Assembly (NCBI RefSeq): GCF_026586805.1
Contig: NZ_JAPFHA010000019.1
Coordinates: forward strand, 1-64,000
Direction: 5' to 3'
Source: Niveibacterium sp. 24ML
GTDB lineage: Bacteria > Pseudomonadota > Gammaproteobacteria > Burkholderiales > Rhodocyclaceae
Length of the DNA: 64,000 nucleotides
In this document: positions 16,996-24,332 of the stretch, one piece after another
Position numbering within the stretch: position 1 is the first letter of the stretch
How the letters are laid out: each line of letters begins with the position of its first letter
Program-made: the position numbers and the translations under genes
Notes under the pieces: model-generated
What the model was told of the DNA's origin: nothing
What the model saw: the letters and a program-made list of their open reading frames with translations, nothing else
Databases searched by the model: none

Positions 16996-17955
16996 TCAGG
17001 GGTTGCGATCGCTGGAAGCGCGCATGGCCGGGTAGCGCCCGCGCAGGGTTTTCTGGCCCAGCCATGCCGGCGCCACCGCTTCGAGCGCGGTGGGCACCAG
17101 GCCGAAGGGCTGCGGCGCGCCCTTGGCGACGTTGTCCGAATCCATCGAACGCACGTTGTCCGGGCTCATCAGGCCGCCCGGCAGCCACGACAGCACGGTG
17201 GCCTGCAGCATTGCGAGACTGCGCGGCAGCGGCAGCACCAGCGTGCGCTTGCCCGCCTGCCGGCTGGCGTAGCGCACCAGTTCAGCCAGCGTGTAGACCG
17301 CCGGCCCGGCCAGTTCGTGGGTCTCACCGATGCCGCGGTCTTCTTCCAGCGCGGCCAGAATCGCACGGCTCACATCGCCGACGAACACCGGCTGGAAGCG
17401 TGCCTTCGCACCGCCCAGGGGCAGGACCGGAACGCTCGCGAGCGTGGCGAACAGGTTGAGGAAGCGGTCTTCCGGGCCGAACACCACCGAGGGGCGCAGG
17501 ATGGTCCAGCGCAGGCCTGCAGCGCTTTCGCGAATCGCGGCTTCGCCGGCGGCCTTGGAGCGTTGGTATTCCGATGGGCCGTTCGCATCGGCGCCCAGTG
17601 CGCTGATGTGCACCAGCCGCGTGACCCCGGCTGCGCTGGCTGCGGCCACGATGCGGCGCGGCAGATCGACATGGGCACGGGCAAAGTCGCGGCCATAGGG
17701 TTGGCCGGCAGGCGAATGCAGCACGCCAACGAAATTCACCACCGCATCGACGCCGCGCATCAGGGTTTCGAGGCTGCCTTCGGCGTAGATGTCGGTTTCC
17801 ACCACCTCGACCGTTGGCAGCGGGTAAAGCGCCTGGGCACGTTCGCGCCGGCGCGTCGGCACCACGACGCGAACCCCGCGCCGGCTGAGCTGGTTGGCAA
17901 GGTGGCGGCCAAGGAATCCGGAACCGCCGATCAGGAGAACGCTTTTGAGTTGCAT
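16996..17955 (-). CDS. NAD(P)-binding atypical SDR, complex I NDUFA9-like
   Basis: A 319-residue extended/atypical short-chain dehydrogenase-like protein. The Rossmann nucleotide-binding motif GGSGFLGRHLANQL is at about residues 9-22. It is followed by VVVPTRR, VVNFVGVLH, LVHISALGAD, and a YQRSKAAGEAAIRE helix containing the usual Tyr/Lys pair. The WTILRPSVVFGPEDRFLN segment is typical of the NDUFA9/YbjT-like branch. Members bind NADP(H), and some are linked to respiratory complexes or quinones; catalytic activity is uncertain. It sits 19 bases after slt in the leftward operon. Confidence 0.85.
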   Translation of the reverse strand: MQLKSVLLIGGSGFLGRHLANQLSRRGVRVVVPTRRRERAQALYPLPTVEVVETDIYAEGSLETLMRGVDAVVNFVGVLHSPAGQPYGRDFARAHVDLPRRIVAAASAAGVTRLVHISALGADANGPSEYQRSKAAGEAAIRESAAGLRWTILRPSVVFGPEDRFLNLFATLASVPVLPLGGAKARFQPVFVGDVSRAILAALEEDRGIGETHELAGPAVYTLAELVRYASRQAGKRTLVLPLPRSLAMLQATVLSWLPGGLMSPDNVRSMDSDNVAKGAPQPFGLVPTALEAVAPAWLGQKTLRGRYPAMRASSDRNP

Positions 17956-17974
17956 GCTTCGCTCTGGGGCTACT

Positions 17975-19927
17975 TCAAGGTGGGTTGGCGCCGTCACCCG
18001 ACGGCATGGTGTTCAGTTCGGCCGCATCGTAACCAAGCGTGCCGGCCGGCTGGATGATGCCCAGGCGCTGCTTGAGCGATTGCGGTTTGCCGGTCAGCAC
18101 GGCCGCGTAGGCGACCGAGTTGGCGAGCACTTTCTTCACATAGTCACGGGTTTCAGAGAGCGGAATGGTTTCCGCGAAGACCGCGCCTTCCATCGGGCTG
18201 CTCGCCTTCCAGCGCGGGATGCGGCCGGGCCCGGCGTTGTACGCCGCCGATGCCAGCGCTGGATTGCCGTCGAGTTTGTCGAGCACCATCTTGAGGTAGG
18301 CGGTGCCCAGCATGATGTTGGTGTCCATGTCATAGGCCTGCCCGCGTGAGTACGGCACGCCGAGCTTCTTGGCGACATAGGTGGCGGTGCCGGGCATCAC
18401 CTGCATCAGGCCCTGCGCGCCGGCGGACGAGCGCGCGGCCGTGACGAAGCGGCTTTCCTGCCGGATCAGGCCATAGACCCAGAAGACGTCGAGCCCCCAG
18501 CGCTTGGTGGCGGGTTCGACCTTGTCGAAGTGCGGGACGAGGTAGCGCAGGCCGTAATCGTGCTCGGTCTGGGTGCGATCGGCGCTGTAGATGGCGCGGT
18601 CGTAGAGCTGTTCGCGGCGGGCCAGTTCGGCGGCGGCGAGCAGGGTGCGGTCGTCGGCGCCCCGCATCGCCCAGTTCCATTCGCGCACGCCGTCCACGCG
18701 GCCATCCAGGCGGAACAGCGCGAGCGAGCGGCGGATCGACACATCGGATTCGACCTTGGCGATCTCGCTGCGGCTGGGCGGCTTGGCGCCGCGCGGCGCG
18801 ACGAAGGGGCGGCCCAGTTCTTCGCCGGCCAGCATGCCGTAGAAGCTGGGCGTATCGGCAATCCGTTCGAGCTCTTCGCGGCCCTGCGCGACGCGCTTGG
18901 TTTCGAGCAGGGCGCGCCCGTACCAGTAGATCCATTCCGGCTGCTTGCGCTGTGAGGGCGGCATTGCTTCGATGGCACGGCGCACTTCACCCCAAGCGTT
19001 GTTGCGCAAGGCGGCACGGACCTGCCAGGCGCGCGATTCTTCAGACAGCGGGGCGCTGCCTGCAGCCCGGTACCAGGCTAGCGCTTCGGGTTGATTGCCG
19101 CGCGCGGCCTGCCAGCCCAGCACCCCCGAGAGCCACGCCCGATCGCCGGGCGAGAGCGATGTGCCGAGCGCTTCAACGCGGGCGGCCGCGCCGCTGTAGT
19201 CGGTCTGTGCCAGGCGTGCGAGCGCCAGCACGGTGATCTCACGTTGCGTCCGGTTATTGATGCCGAGGTTCTTGCTGAGCCAGCGCAGCGGTTTGTCGAG
19301 CGCTTCGCTCACTGCCGTGGCGGGCGCGCCCGGTGGTGGCAGGGTAGCGACGGTGGCTGCGGCGGCGCCGTAACGGCGCGCGTCGACCAGGCGGCGTGCG
19401 CGCTGCCAGATCGCGTCTTCAGACTTGCTCACCGCCACGGCGGCGATCACCGGGGTGCAGGCCTCGCCGGGCTCGGCCGTGCTGTCCCACTGCGCTTCGG
19501 CATCCTTGAGCGCATGGGGGTCGCCCTGATTGAAGCGCGCCTGCAGCGTCCAGCAGTTCATTTCCTGATCGGGCTGGCGCAGCATGGCGCTCTCGCGCAG
19601 CACCAGATCCCAGCGTTGCGCGCGTGCCGCGGCGCGAATCCAGTCGTTGCGGGCCCGTTCGGCCAGCAGGGTGCCTTCTTCCCGCGCGGTGAAAGCGGCC
19701 AGGTCGGCATCGACATCGTCCTTGCGCGCCAGGCGCACGCTCAGCGCCCAGTAGTCGATGTAGGCGTCGAGCGGATCGCCGTCGCGCTGGCCGGCAAGCT
19801 GGTGCAGCCGTGCCAGATCACCCGCGCGCGCGGCTTCGCGGCCGGCGAGAAAGCGTTCATCACCGCCGGCGGCACTGGCCAGTTGAACCGCGCCCAGCGC
19901 GATCACCATGCACAACACCTGCTTCAT
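17975..19927 (-). CDS. slt: Soluble lytic murein transglycosylase
   Basis: A 650-residue periplasmic lytic transglycosylase of the Slt70 type that cleaves the MurNAc-GlcNAc bond to form 1,6-anhydro ends. The signal peptide is at 1-20 (MKQVLCMVIALGAVQLASA). A long superhelical U/L domain (about 30-480) precedes the C-terminal catalytic domain, with RQESRF (catalytic Glu), GAQGLMQVMPGTA and AYNAGPGR. It is the first gene of a leftward run ending at phrB. Pairing with pbpC suggests a cell-wall turnover unit. It is divergent from the folate gene at 20003, with 75 bases between them. Confidence 0.93.
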   Translation of the reverse strand: MKQVLCMVIALGAVQLASAAGGDERFLAGREAARAGDLARLHQLAGQRDGDPLDAYIDYWALSVRLARKDDVDADLAAFTAREEGTLLAERARNDWIRAAARAQRWDLVLRESAMLRQPDQEMNCWTLQARFNQGDPHALKDAEAQWDSTAEPGEACTPVIAAVAVSKSEDAIWQRARRLVDARRYGAAAATVATLPPPGAPATAVSEALDKPLRWLSKNLGINNRTQREITVLALARLAQTDYSGAAARVEALGTSLSPGDRAWLSGVLGWQAARGNQPEALAWYRAAGSAPLSEESRAWQVRAALRNNAWGEVRRAIEAMPPSQRKQPEWIYWYGRALLETKRVAQGREELERIADTPSFYGMLAGEELGRPFVAPRGAKPPSRSEIAKVESDVSIRRSLALFRLDGRVDGVREWNWAMRGADDRTLLAAAELARREQLYDRAIYSADRTQTEHDYGLRYLVPHFDKVEPATKRWGLDVFWVYGLIRQESRFVTAARSSAGAQGLMQVMPGTATYVAKKLGVPYSRGQAYDMDTNIMLGTAYLKMVLDKLDGNPALASAAYNAGPGRIPRWKASSPMEGAVFAETIPLSETRDYVKKVLANSVAYAAVLTGKPQSLKQRLGIIQPAGTLGYDAAELNTMPSGDGANPP

Positions 19928-20002
19928 TCCGTAAACTCCAAATTGCTGCCGTATGCCGGCGCCATTGGGTGCCGGGCTTTGATTCTGCCAAAGGATAGCA
20001 CT

Positions 20003-20614
20003 TTGACAACCGCCTTCAGTGTTCCGGAAGCCGCGCCGGACAAGGCTTTGCGGCGCGAAATGCGGCGCCGCGCGATTGCTGCGCGCGAGGCGCTGGATGC
20101 CCAGGTGCGGCACTCGTCCACGCAGGCCCTGTGCCGCGCGCTCGACGCCTTGCTTGCCCGCTTGCACCCGCAGGTGCTGGCTTTCTGCTGGCCTTACCGT
20201 GGCGAAGCCGACCTGACCGACTGGATCGCTGGCTGGTTGGCCGCGGCGCCCGATCGCGTTGCGGCGCTCCCGGTGGTGCAGGCTTCGCAGGCACCGTTGG
20301 CGTTTTCGCGCTGGGTGCCGGGTGATCCGATGCGCCCCGATGCGTTCGGCATTCCGGTTCCAGCCAAGTTCCAGCCGCTCGATCCTGATCTGCTGCTGGT
20401 GCCGCTCAACGCCTTTGACGACAAGGGGTTCAGACTTGGCTACGGGGGCGGTTTCTTTGATCGCACGCTGGCCGCGCGTGCCGGCTTGGTCCGCACCGTG
20501 GGGGTGGGCTTCGAGCTTGGTCGCGTCGAGAGCATCCTGCCCGAAGCGCATGATCGGCCGCTTGACTGGATCGTGACAGAACGAGGCACGTTCGGCCCGT
20601 TTTCCGGCGGATAG
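20003..20614 (+). CDS. 5-formyltetrahydrofolate cyclo-ligase
   Basis: A 203-residue ATP-dependent enzyme converting 5-formyl-THF to 5,10-methenyl-THF (FAU1/YgfA family). No suitable ATG exists before the conserved ALRREMRRRAIAAREAL helix. A TTG at 20003 with an AAAGGA site 7 bases upstream is the best start. The later conserved blocks LAFCWPYRGEAD, DLLLVPLNAFDDKGFRLGYGGGFFDR and GVGFELG are complete and include the substrate-binding Gly-Tyr-Gly-Gly-Gly loop. In many proteobacteria this gene lies beside the 6S RNA; none was recognised here. Confidence 0.92.
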   Translation: MTTAFSVPEAAPDKALRREMRRRAIAAREALDAQVRHSSTQALCRALDALLARLHPQVLAFCWPYRGEADLTDWIAGWLAAAPDRVAALPVVQASQAPLAFSRWVPGDPMRPDAFGIPVPAKFQPLDPDLLLVPLNAFDDKGFRLGYGGGFFDRTLAARAGLVRTVGVGFELGRVESILPEAHDRPLDWIVTERGTFGPFSGG

Positions 20615-20689
20615 CGCTTTTGATCCGCTTGCTTGCGCGAAGCGGGGGCGGCGTGCACCATTCGCGCCTTGTAATCCCGAGCTGCATTG

Positions 20690-21322
20690 ATGTCCCTTGA
20701 ATCTTTTGTCGCCTGGCTGATTTGCGGGTTTGCGCGGATCCTCACCGGCGTACAGGCTCGCTGGCTGGGCTGCGCACCTGCGCCGGCCCAGCGCATCTAT
20801 TTCGCGAATCACTCCAGCCATGTCGATTTCGTCCTGATCTGGGCAAGCCTGCCCAAGCGGCTGCGCATGCAGACGCGGCCGGTGGCGGGGTCGGACTACT
20901 GGGAAAAGTCGCCGGTGCGGCGCTTCCTGATCCACAAGGTCTTCCGCGCGGTGCTGGTCGATCGCTCGCGTTCCGGTGGCGAAGACCCGCTGGAGGTGAT
21001 GCGCAAGGCGCTCGATGCCGGCGATTCCTTGATCATCTTCCCCGAAGGCACGCGCAACCTGGGCGATGAGCTGCTGCCCTTCAAGGCGGGGCTTTTCCAC
21101 CTGGCTGAAAGCCACCCGCAGGTTGAGCTTGTGCCGGTTTGGCTGGCCAACCTCAACCGCGTCTTGCCCAAGGGCCAGATCCTGCCGGTGCCCTTGATCT
21201 GCACCGTGGGCTTTGGCGAGCCGATGGGGCTGGCGCAGGACGAGGATCGCGATGAATTCCTGCACCGCGCGCGCAGCGTGCTGCAATCGTGGGCGCCCAA
21301 GGGCGAGGAGCCGCTCGAATGA
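20690..21322 (+). CDS. 1-acyl-glycerol-3-phosphate acyltransferase family (PlsC-like)
   Basis: A 210-residue membrane-associated acyltransferase with an N-terminal hydrophobic segment. It has all the main PlsC motifs: NHSSHVDFVLIW (HX4D), IHKVFRAVLVDR, IIFPEGTRNLGDELLPFKAGLF and VELVPVWLANL. It would acylate a lysophospholipid or related alcohol at the cytoplasmic face. Its stop codon overlaps the ATG of the CdsA-like gene (ATGA), so the two are a translationally coupled pair. This acyltransferase plus CdsA-like pairing recalls the ynbA/ynbB-type accessory lipid clusters rather than the essential plsC/cdsA genes. Confidence 0.88.
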   Translation: MSLESFVAWLICGFARILTGVQARWLGCAPAPAQRIYFANHSSHVDFVLIWASLPKRLRMQTRPVAGSDYWEKSPVRRFLIHKVFRAVLVDRSRSGGEDPLEVMRKALDAGDSLIIFPEGTRNLGDELLPFKAGLFHLAESHPQVELVPVWLANLNRVLPKGQILPVPLICTVGFGEPMGLAQDEDRDEFLHRARSVLQSWAPKGEEPLE

Positions 21323-22314
21323 TGGGCTTTGATCTGAGCAAGCTGCCCGTGCCGCCGTGGACCGGGCCCAACATGGGGCCGCGCGAGACCACCGCCTTGC
21401 TGTTCGGCGGTGTCTTCCTGGTGCTGATCCTGGCAACCCTGTTCGGCCGCTACCTGAGGCGGCGCGTGCGCGGCCGCCGCGTGGGGGTGATCGAGAGCTA
21501 CATCGCGCGCGTGCGGGGCTGGTGGATCATGGTGGCGTGGATCGGCGTCGCGTTTCTTGCCGGGCGCAAGGGCGTTGCGTTGTTGTTCGCGTTTGCCTCG
21601 TTCGGCACGCTGCGTGAGTTCATCACCCTGTCGCCAACGCGACTGGGCGATCACTGGACCCTGCTGGCCGCATTCTTCCTGGTCTTGCCGCTGCACTACC
21701 TGGGGGTCTGGCACGGCTGGCTGATGTTCACCGACCTGTGGGTGCCGGTCTTCGCCTTCCTCTTCCTGCCTATCATTTCCGCCCTGCGCGGCGACGCCAA
21801 GCGTTTCATGGACCGAGCCGCCAACGTGCAGTGGGGCTTGATGATCTGCGTGTATTGCCTGGCCAACGTGCCGCAATTGCTCGGCTTGCGGATTCACGGC
21901 TACGGCGGCCGGCAGCTCCTGCTGATTGCCTTCCTGGTCATCGTGGTGCAAAGCGGCGATGTGTTGCAGAAGTTCTTCTCGGCACGCCTTGGGCGTACCC
22001 CGGCGGCGCCCGGCATTTCGCTGACGCGTACCTGGGAAGGCCTGGTGCTGGGTGGGTTCGGCGCCGCCATCCTCGGAGCGATACTGGCCTGGATTACGCC
22101 GTTTGGCGTGTGGGCCGCTTTCGGCATCGCGCTGGCGGCAACCTGGATGGGCTTCCTTGGCAGCCTGGTGATGACCGCAATCAAACGCGACCGCGGGGTG
22201 CGCTACTGGGGGCACTCGATCGTTGGCCACGGCGGCATGCTGGATCGCGTGGCGCCGGTGGCTTTCGCAGCACCGATCTACTTTCACCTGGTGCGTTACT
22301 TCTACGCGAGCTGA
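21319..22314 (+). CDS. Phosphatidate cytidylyltransferase-like membrane protein
   Basis: A 331-residue polytopic membrane protein with about eight hydrophobic segments. It ends in the CdsA signature region MTAIKRDRGVRYWGHSIVGHGG, then MLDR. CdsA makes CDP-diacylglycerol from CTP and phosphatidate. Compared with the usual signature (KR....KD.....PGHGG..DR.D), the Lys-Asp pair reads Arg-Tyr, Pro reads Val and the last Asp reads Ala, while GHGG and DR remain. Activity on phosphatidate is therefore uncertain, and a specialised or altered substrate is possible. The start ATG overlaps the stop of the upstream acyltransferase. Confidence 0.83.
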   Translation: MMGFDLSKLPVPPWTGPNMGPRETTALLFGGVFLVLILATLFGRYLRRRVRGRRVGVIESYIARVRGWWIMVAWIGVAFLAGRKGVALLFAFASFGTLREFITLSPTRLGDHWTLLAAFFLVLPLHYLGVWHGWLMFTDLWVPVFAFLFLPIISALRGDAKRFMDRAANVQWGLMICVYCLANVPQLLGLRIHGYGGRQLLLIAFLVIVVQSGDVLQKFFSARLGRTPAAPGISLTRTWEGLVLGGFGAAILGAILAWITPFGVWAAFGIALAATWMGFLGSLVMTAIKRDRGVRYWGHSIVGHGGMLDRVAPVAFAAPIYFHLVRYFYAS

Positions 22315-22334
22315 TTGGCGTCAGCGCGGGAATG

Positions 22335-22365
22335 AAAAAGGCCGGCTTCACGCCGGCCTTTTTTT
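22335..22365. terminator. Bidirectional terminator
   Basis: A strong GC stem (AAAAAGGCCGGC with GCCGGCCTTTTT) around a 5-base loop is flanked by A and T runs. It lies between the convergent CdsA-like and nitronate monooxygenase genes. Confidence 0.9.
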
Positions 22366-22378
22366 CTTGCGGTGACGC

Positions 22379-23554
22379 TCAGGCGAGGGCCGGGCGTTGA
22401 TTGGTCAGCAGGTACTCGATCAGTTCGCGCACCGAGCGCATCTCGGTACCGAAGGGTAGCGAACCCTTGCCGCGGAAGAACAAGCCCTTGGCCAGATCGC
22501 CTTTCACGGCATGCGCAAGCTGGTTGTCGATGCAGAACTGGCCGAACTTCGAGAGCTTGTCGCGCAAACCGCACTGGAGCAGGCAATCCCAGTTCAGCGT
22601 GCAGCTGCGCTCGCCGCCTTCGCGTGTTGCAGCGTTCTGCAACTTTTCTTCGCGCTTGAGGTAGTTCATCAGCCAGGGGGTGGCGACGGCGCGCGCGGGC
22701 AGGCCGGCGCAACTGGTGAACTCGACGATGTCCTTGTCCTCGGCGCCCATCAGCACGCGCTTGAATCCGTCGGCCGCATCGCCTTCGTGGGTGACGGCAA
22801 AGGCCGTGCCCAGCTGGACGGCGGAGCCGCCGATTTCCATGATGCGCCGCACCTTGTCGTGCGAGTCGATGCCGCCCGCGGGAATCAGCGGAATCTGTTC
22901 GGACGCCAGGCCCAATCCGTGCAGCGTCTCAAGACACTCCGGTACAACCTTCTCGAAATCGAAGCGTGCGTCCTGGGTGCCGGCGACGTTGGCGGCGCCC
23001 AGATGGCCGCCTGCCCAGCCGGGGTGCTCCAGCACGATTGCATCGGGCAGGCGGTTCTTCTTCATCCAGCGCTTGAGCACGACGCTGACGCCGCGCGCAT
23101 CCGAGAGGATCGGGATCAGTGCGATGTCCGGATGGTCGGCGGTCAGATCGGGCAGATCGAGCGGCAGGCCTGCGCCCATCACGATCGCGTCGGCGCCGCT
23201 GCGGCAGGCCTGACGCACGCAGTCGGCGTACTGGCTGACTGCACGCATGACATTCACTGCGACCACGCCCATGCCTTTGGCGATTTCGCGGGCTGCCGCA
23301 ATTTCGCGGTCCAGGGCGGTGAGGTTGGCCGCTTCGATCGTGGCCTTGTCGCGGCAGCGCGCGGTGGCTGCATCCAGGTCCGGGTGCATGCGACGCAGAT
23401 CAACACTGGCGATCGTGCCAACGCCGCCAAGGGCCGCCACGGCGCCCGCCAGGCGGTGGGCCGAGATGCCGACGCCCATGCCACCCTGCACAATCGGCAG
23501 CAGTTGTTTGCCGCGCAGCACAAGTGGCTTGAAGGCATGTTCAATCATCGACAT
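22379..23554 (-). CDS. Nitronate monooxygenase / NPD-family FMN enzyme
   Basis: A 391-residue flavin enzyme of the 2-nitropropane dioxygenase family. Characteristic elements are PIVQGGMGVGISAHRLAGAV at the N-terminus, the phosphate-binding region IPLIPAGGIDSHDKVRRIMEIGGSAVQLGTAF, and a catalytic-type His in LEHPGWAGGHLG. A C-terminal extension with several Cys (RSCTLNWDCLLQCGLRDKLSKFGQFCI) is typical of the longer proteobacterial subgroup. Such enzymes oxidise nitronates or act as NADH:quinone or enoyl reductases, so the substrate is open. It is a single gene, convergent with the CdsA-like gene. Confidence 0.87.
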   Translation of the reverse strand: MSMIEHAFKPLVLRGKQLLPIVQGGMGVGISAHRLAGAVAALGGVGTIASVDLRRMHPDLDAATARCRDKATIEAANLTALDREIAAAREIAKGMGVVAVNVMRAVSQYADCVRQACRSGADAIVMGAGLPLDLPDLTADHPDIALIPILSDARGVSVVLKRWMKKNRLPDAIVLEHPGWAGGHLGAANVAGTQDARFDFEKVVPECLETLHGLGLASEQIPLIPAGGIDSHDKVRRIMEIGGSAVQLGTAFAVTHEGDAADGFKRVLMGAEDKDIVEFTSCAGLPARAVATPWLMNYLKREEKLQNAATREGGERSCTLNWDCLLQCGLRDKLSKFGQFCIDNQLAHAVKGDLAKGLFFRGKGSLPFGTEMRSVRELIEYLLTNQRPALA

Positions 23555-23712
23555 CAGCGCAATCCTCTTGGGGGAAAAGCTTGCGACTGTTGCATTGCGA
23601 TGACAGTGCGGCCTTGATCCGTCGCAAACCGTGTCGGATCGTCGGTGCGGTGGTGCGTGCGCTGTCTGATCAGTGCCGAAGAGTGGTGAATGTGTGGCGC
23701 TTGAGCGCCCGC

Positions 23713-23874
23713 TCAGGGGGCGGGCGCCGACTGGCTCACGCTTTTGCTAACATCCGCCGCCGGCTGAGCTGGCGCGGTGGGCGCTTGAGGCAAATACAGC
23801 GGGCCCTTGATGCCACATGCAGCCAGAATCAGGGCTGAGGCGCAAAGCAGGGCAAGTGTCGGACGGCGGGGCAT
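23713..23874 (-). CDS. lptM: LptM-type small lipoprotein
   Basis: A 53-residue lipoprotein: a positively charged start, a hydrophobic stretch and the lipobox LAAC, followed at once by the LptM (YifL) signature CGIKGPLYLP, then a Pro/Ala-rich tail. LptM assists disulfide maturation of the LptD-LptE lipopolysaccharide translocon at the outer membrane. In many proteobacteria it is followed by lysA; here the next gene downstream is the nitronate monooxygenase, so that linkage is broken. The start at 23874 is preferred because the signal peptide begins there. It is divergent from cyaY. Confidence 0.88.
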   Translation of the reverse strand: MPRRPTLALLCASALILAACGIKGPLYLPQAPTAPAQPAADVSKSVSQSAPAP

Positions 23875-24005
23875 ACGGTTTCCAGTAACGGGTAAGCGCC
23901 CGGGTTCGATCAAGCTGGAATGATTGGCATGCTCGGCGGCCTGGCGCCAAGCCGTTCGCAGCGGTTCTGTCCGGGATGGCCGGATGCTAGCAGATAGGAA
24001 ATGCG

Positions 24006-24323
24006 ATGGACGAAACCGAGTTCAATTCCCTGGCCGAGCGTACCTTGGCGCAGATCGAAGATGCCTTCGAGCAGGCGGGGATAGACATTGAAGTGCAGCC
24101 GGGCGGTGTCCTGCAGATCGAATTTGATGATGGCAGTCAGATGATCATCAATCGACACAGCGCAGCGCGCGAGATCTGGGTGGCAGCGAAGCTCGGCGGA
24201 TTCCACTTCAGGCCCGATGCCGGGCGCTGGATAGGCACGCGTGATGGAGCCGATCTGTGGCAGGCGCTCGAGCGCCTCGCCGCGGCCCAGGCGGGCATGC
24301 CGGTGAAGCTGGCGCCCGCCTGA
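24006..24323 (+). CDS. cyaY: Frataxin-like iron-sulfur assembly protein CyaY
   Basis: A 105-residue bacterial frataxin, an iron-binding modulator of the IscS/IscU iron-sulfur assembly complex. It shows the acidic first helix (DETEFNSLAERTLAQIEDAFEQ), the strand IEVQPGGVLQIEFDDGSQMIINRH, and the conserved IWVAAKLGGFHF and WIGTRDGADLWQAL segments with the invariant Trp residues. Length and order are normal. It is divergent from lptM and convergent with ponA. Confidence 0.95.
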   Translation: MDETEFNSLAERTLAQIEDAFEQAGIDIEVQPGGVLQIEFDDGSQMIINRHSAAREIWVAAKLGGFHFRPDAGRWIGTRDGADLWQALERLAAAQAGMPVKLAPA

Positions 24324-24332
24324 GATGGGGCC

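Noticed and set aside
19091-20002. Long N-terminal extension of the folate cyclo-ligase frame
   Set aside because: It overlaps slt on the other strand and lacks family similarity. The TTG at 20003 with its ribosome site fits better.
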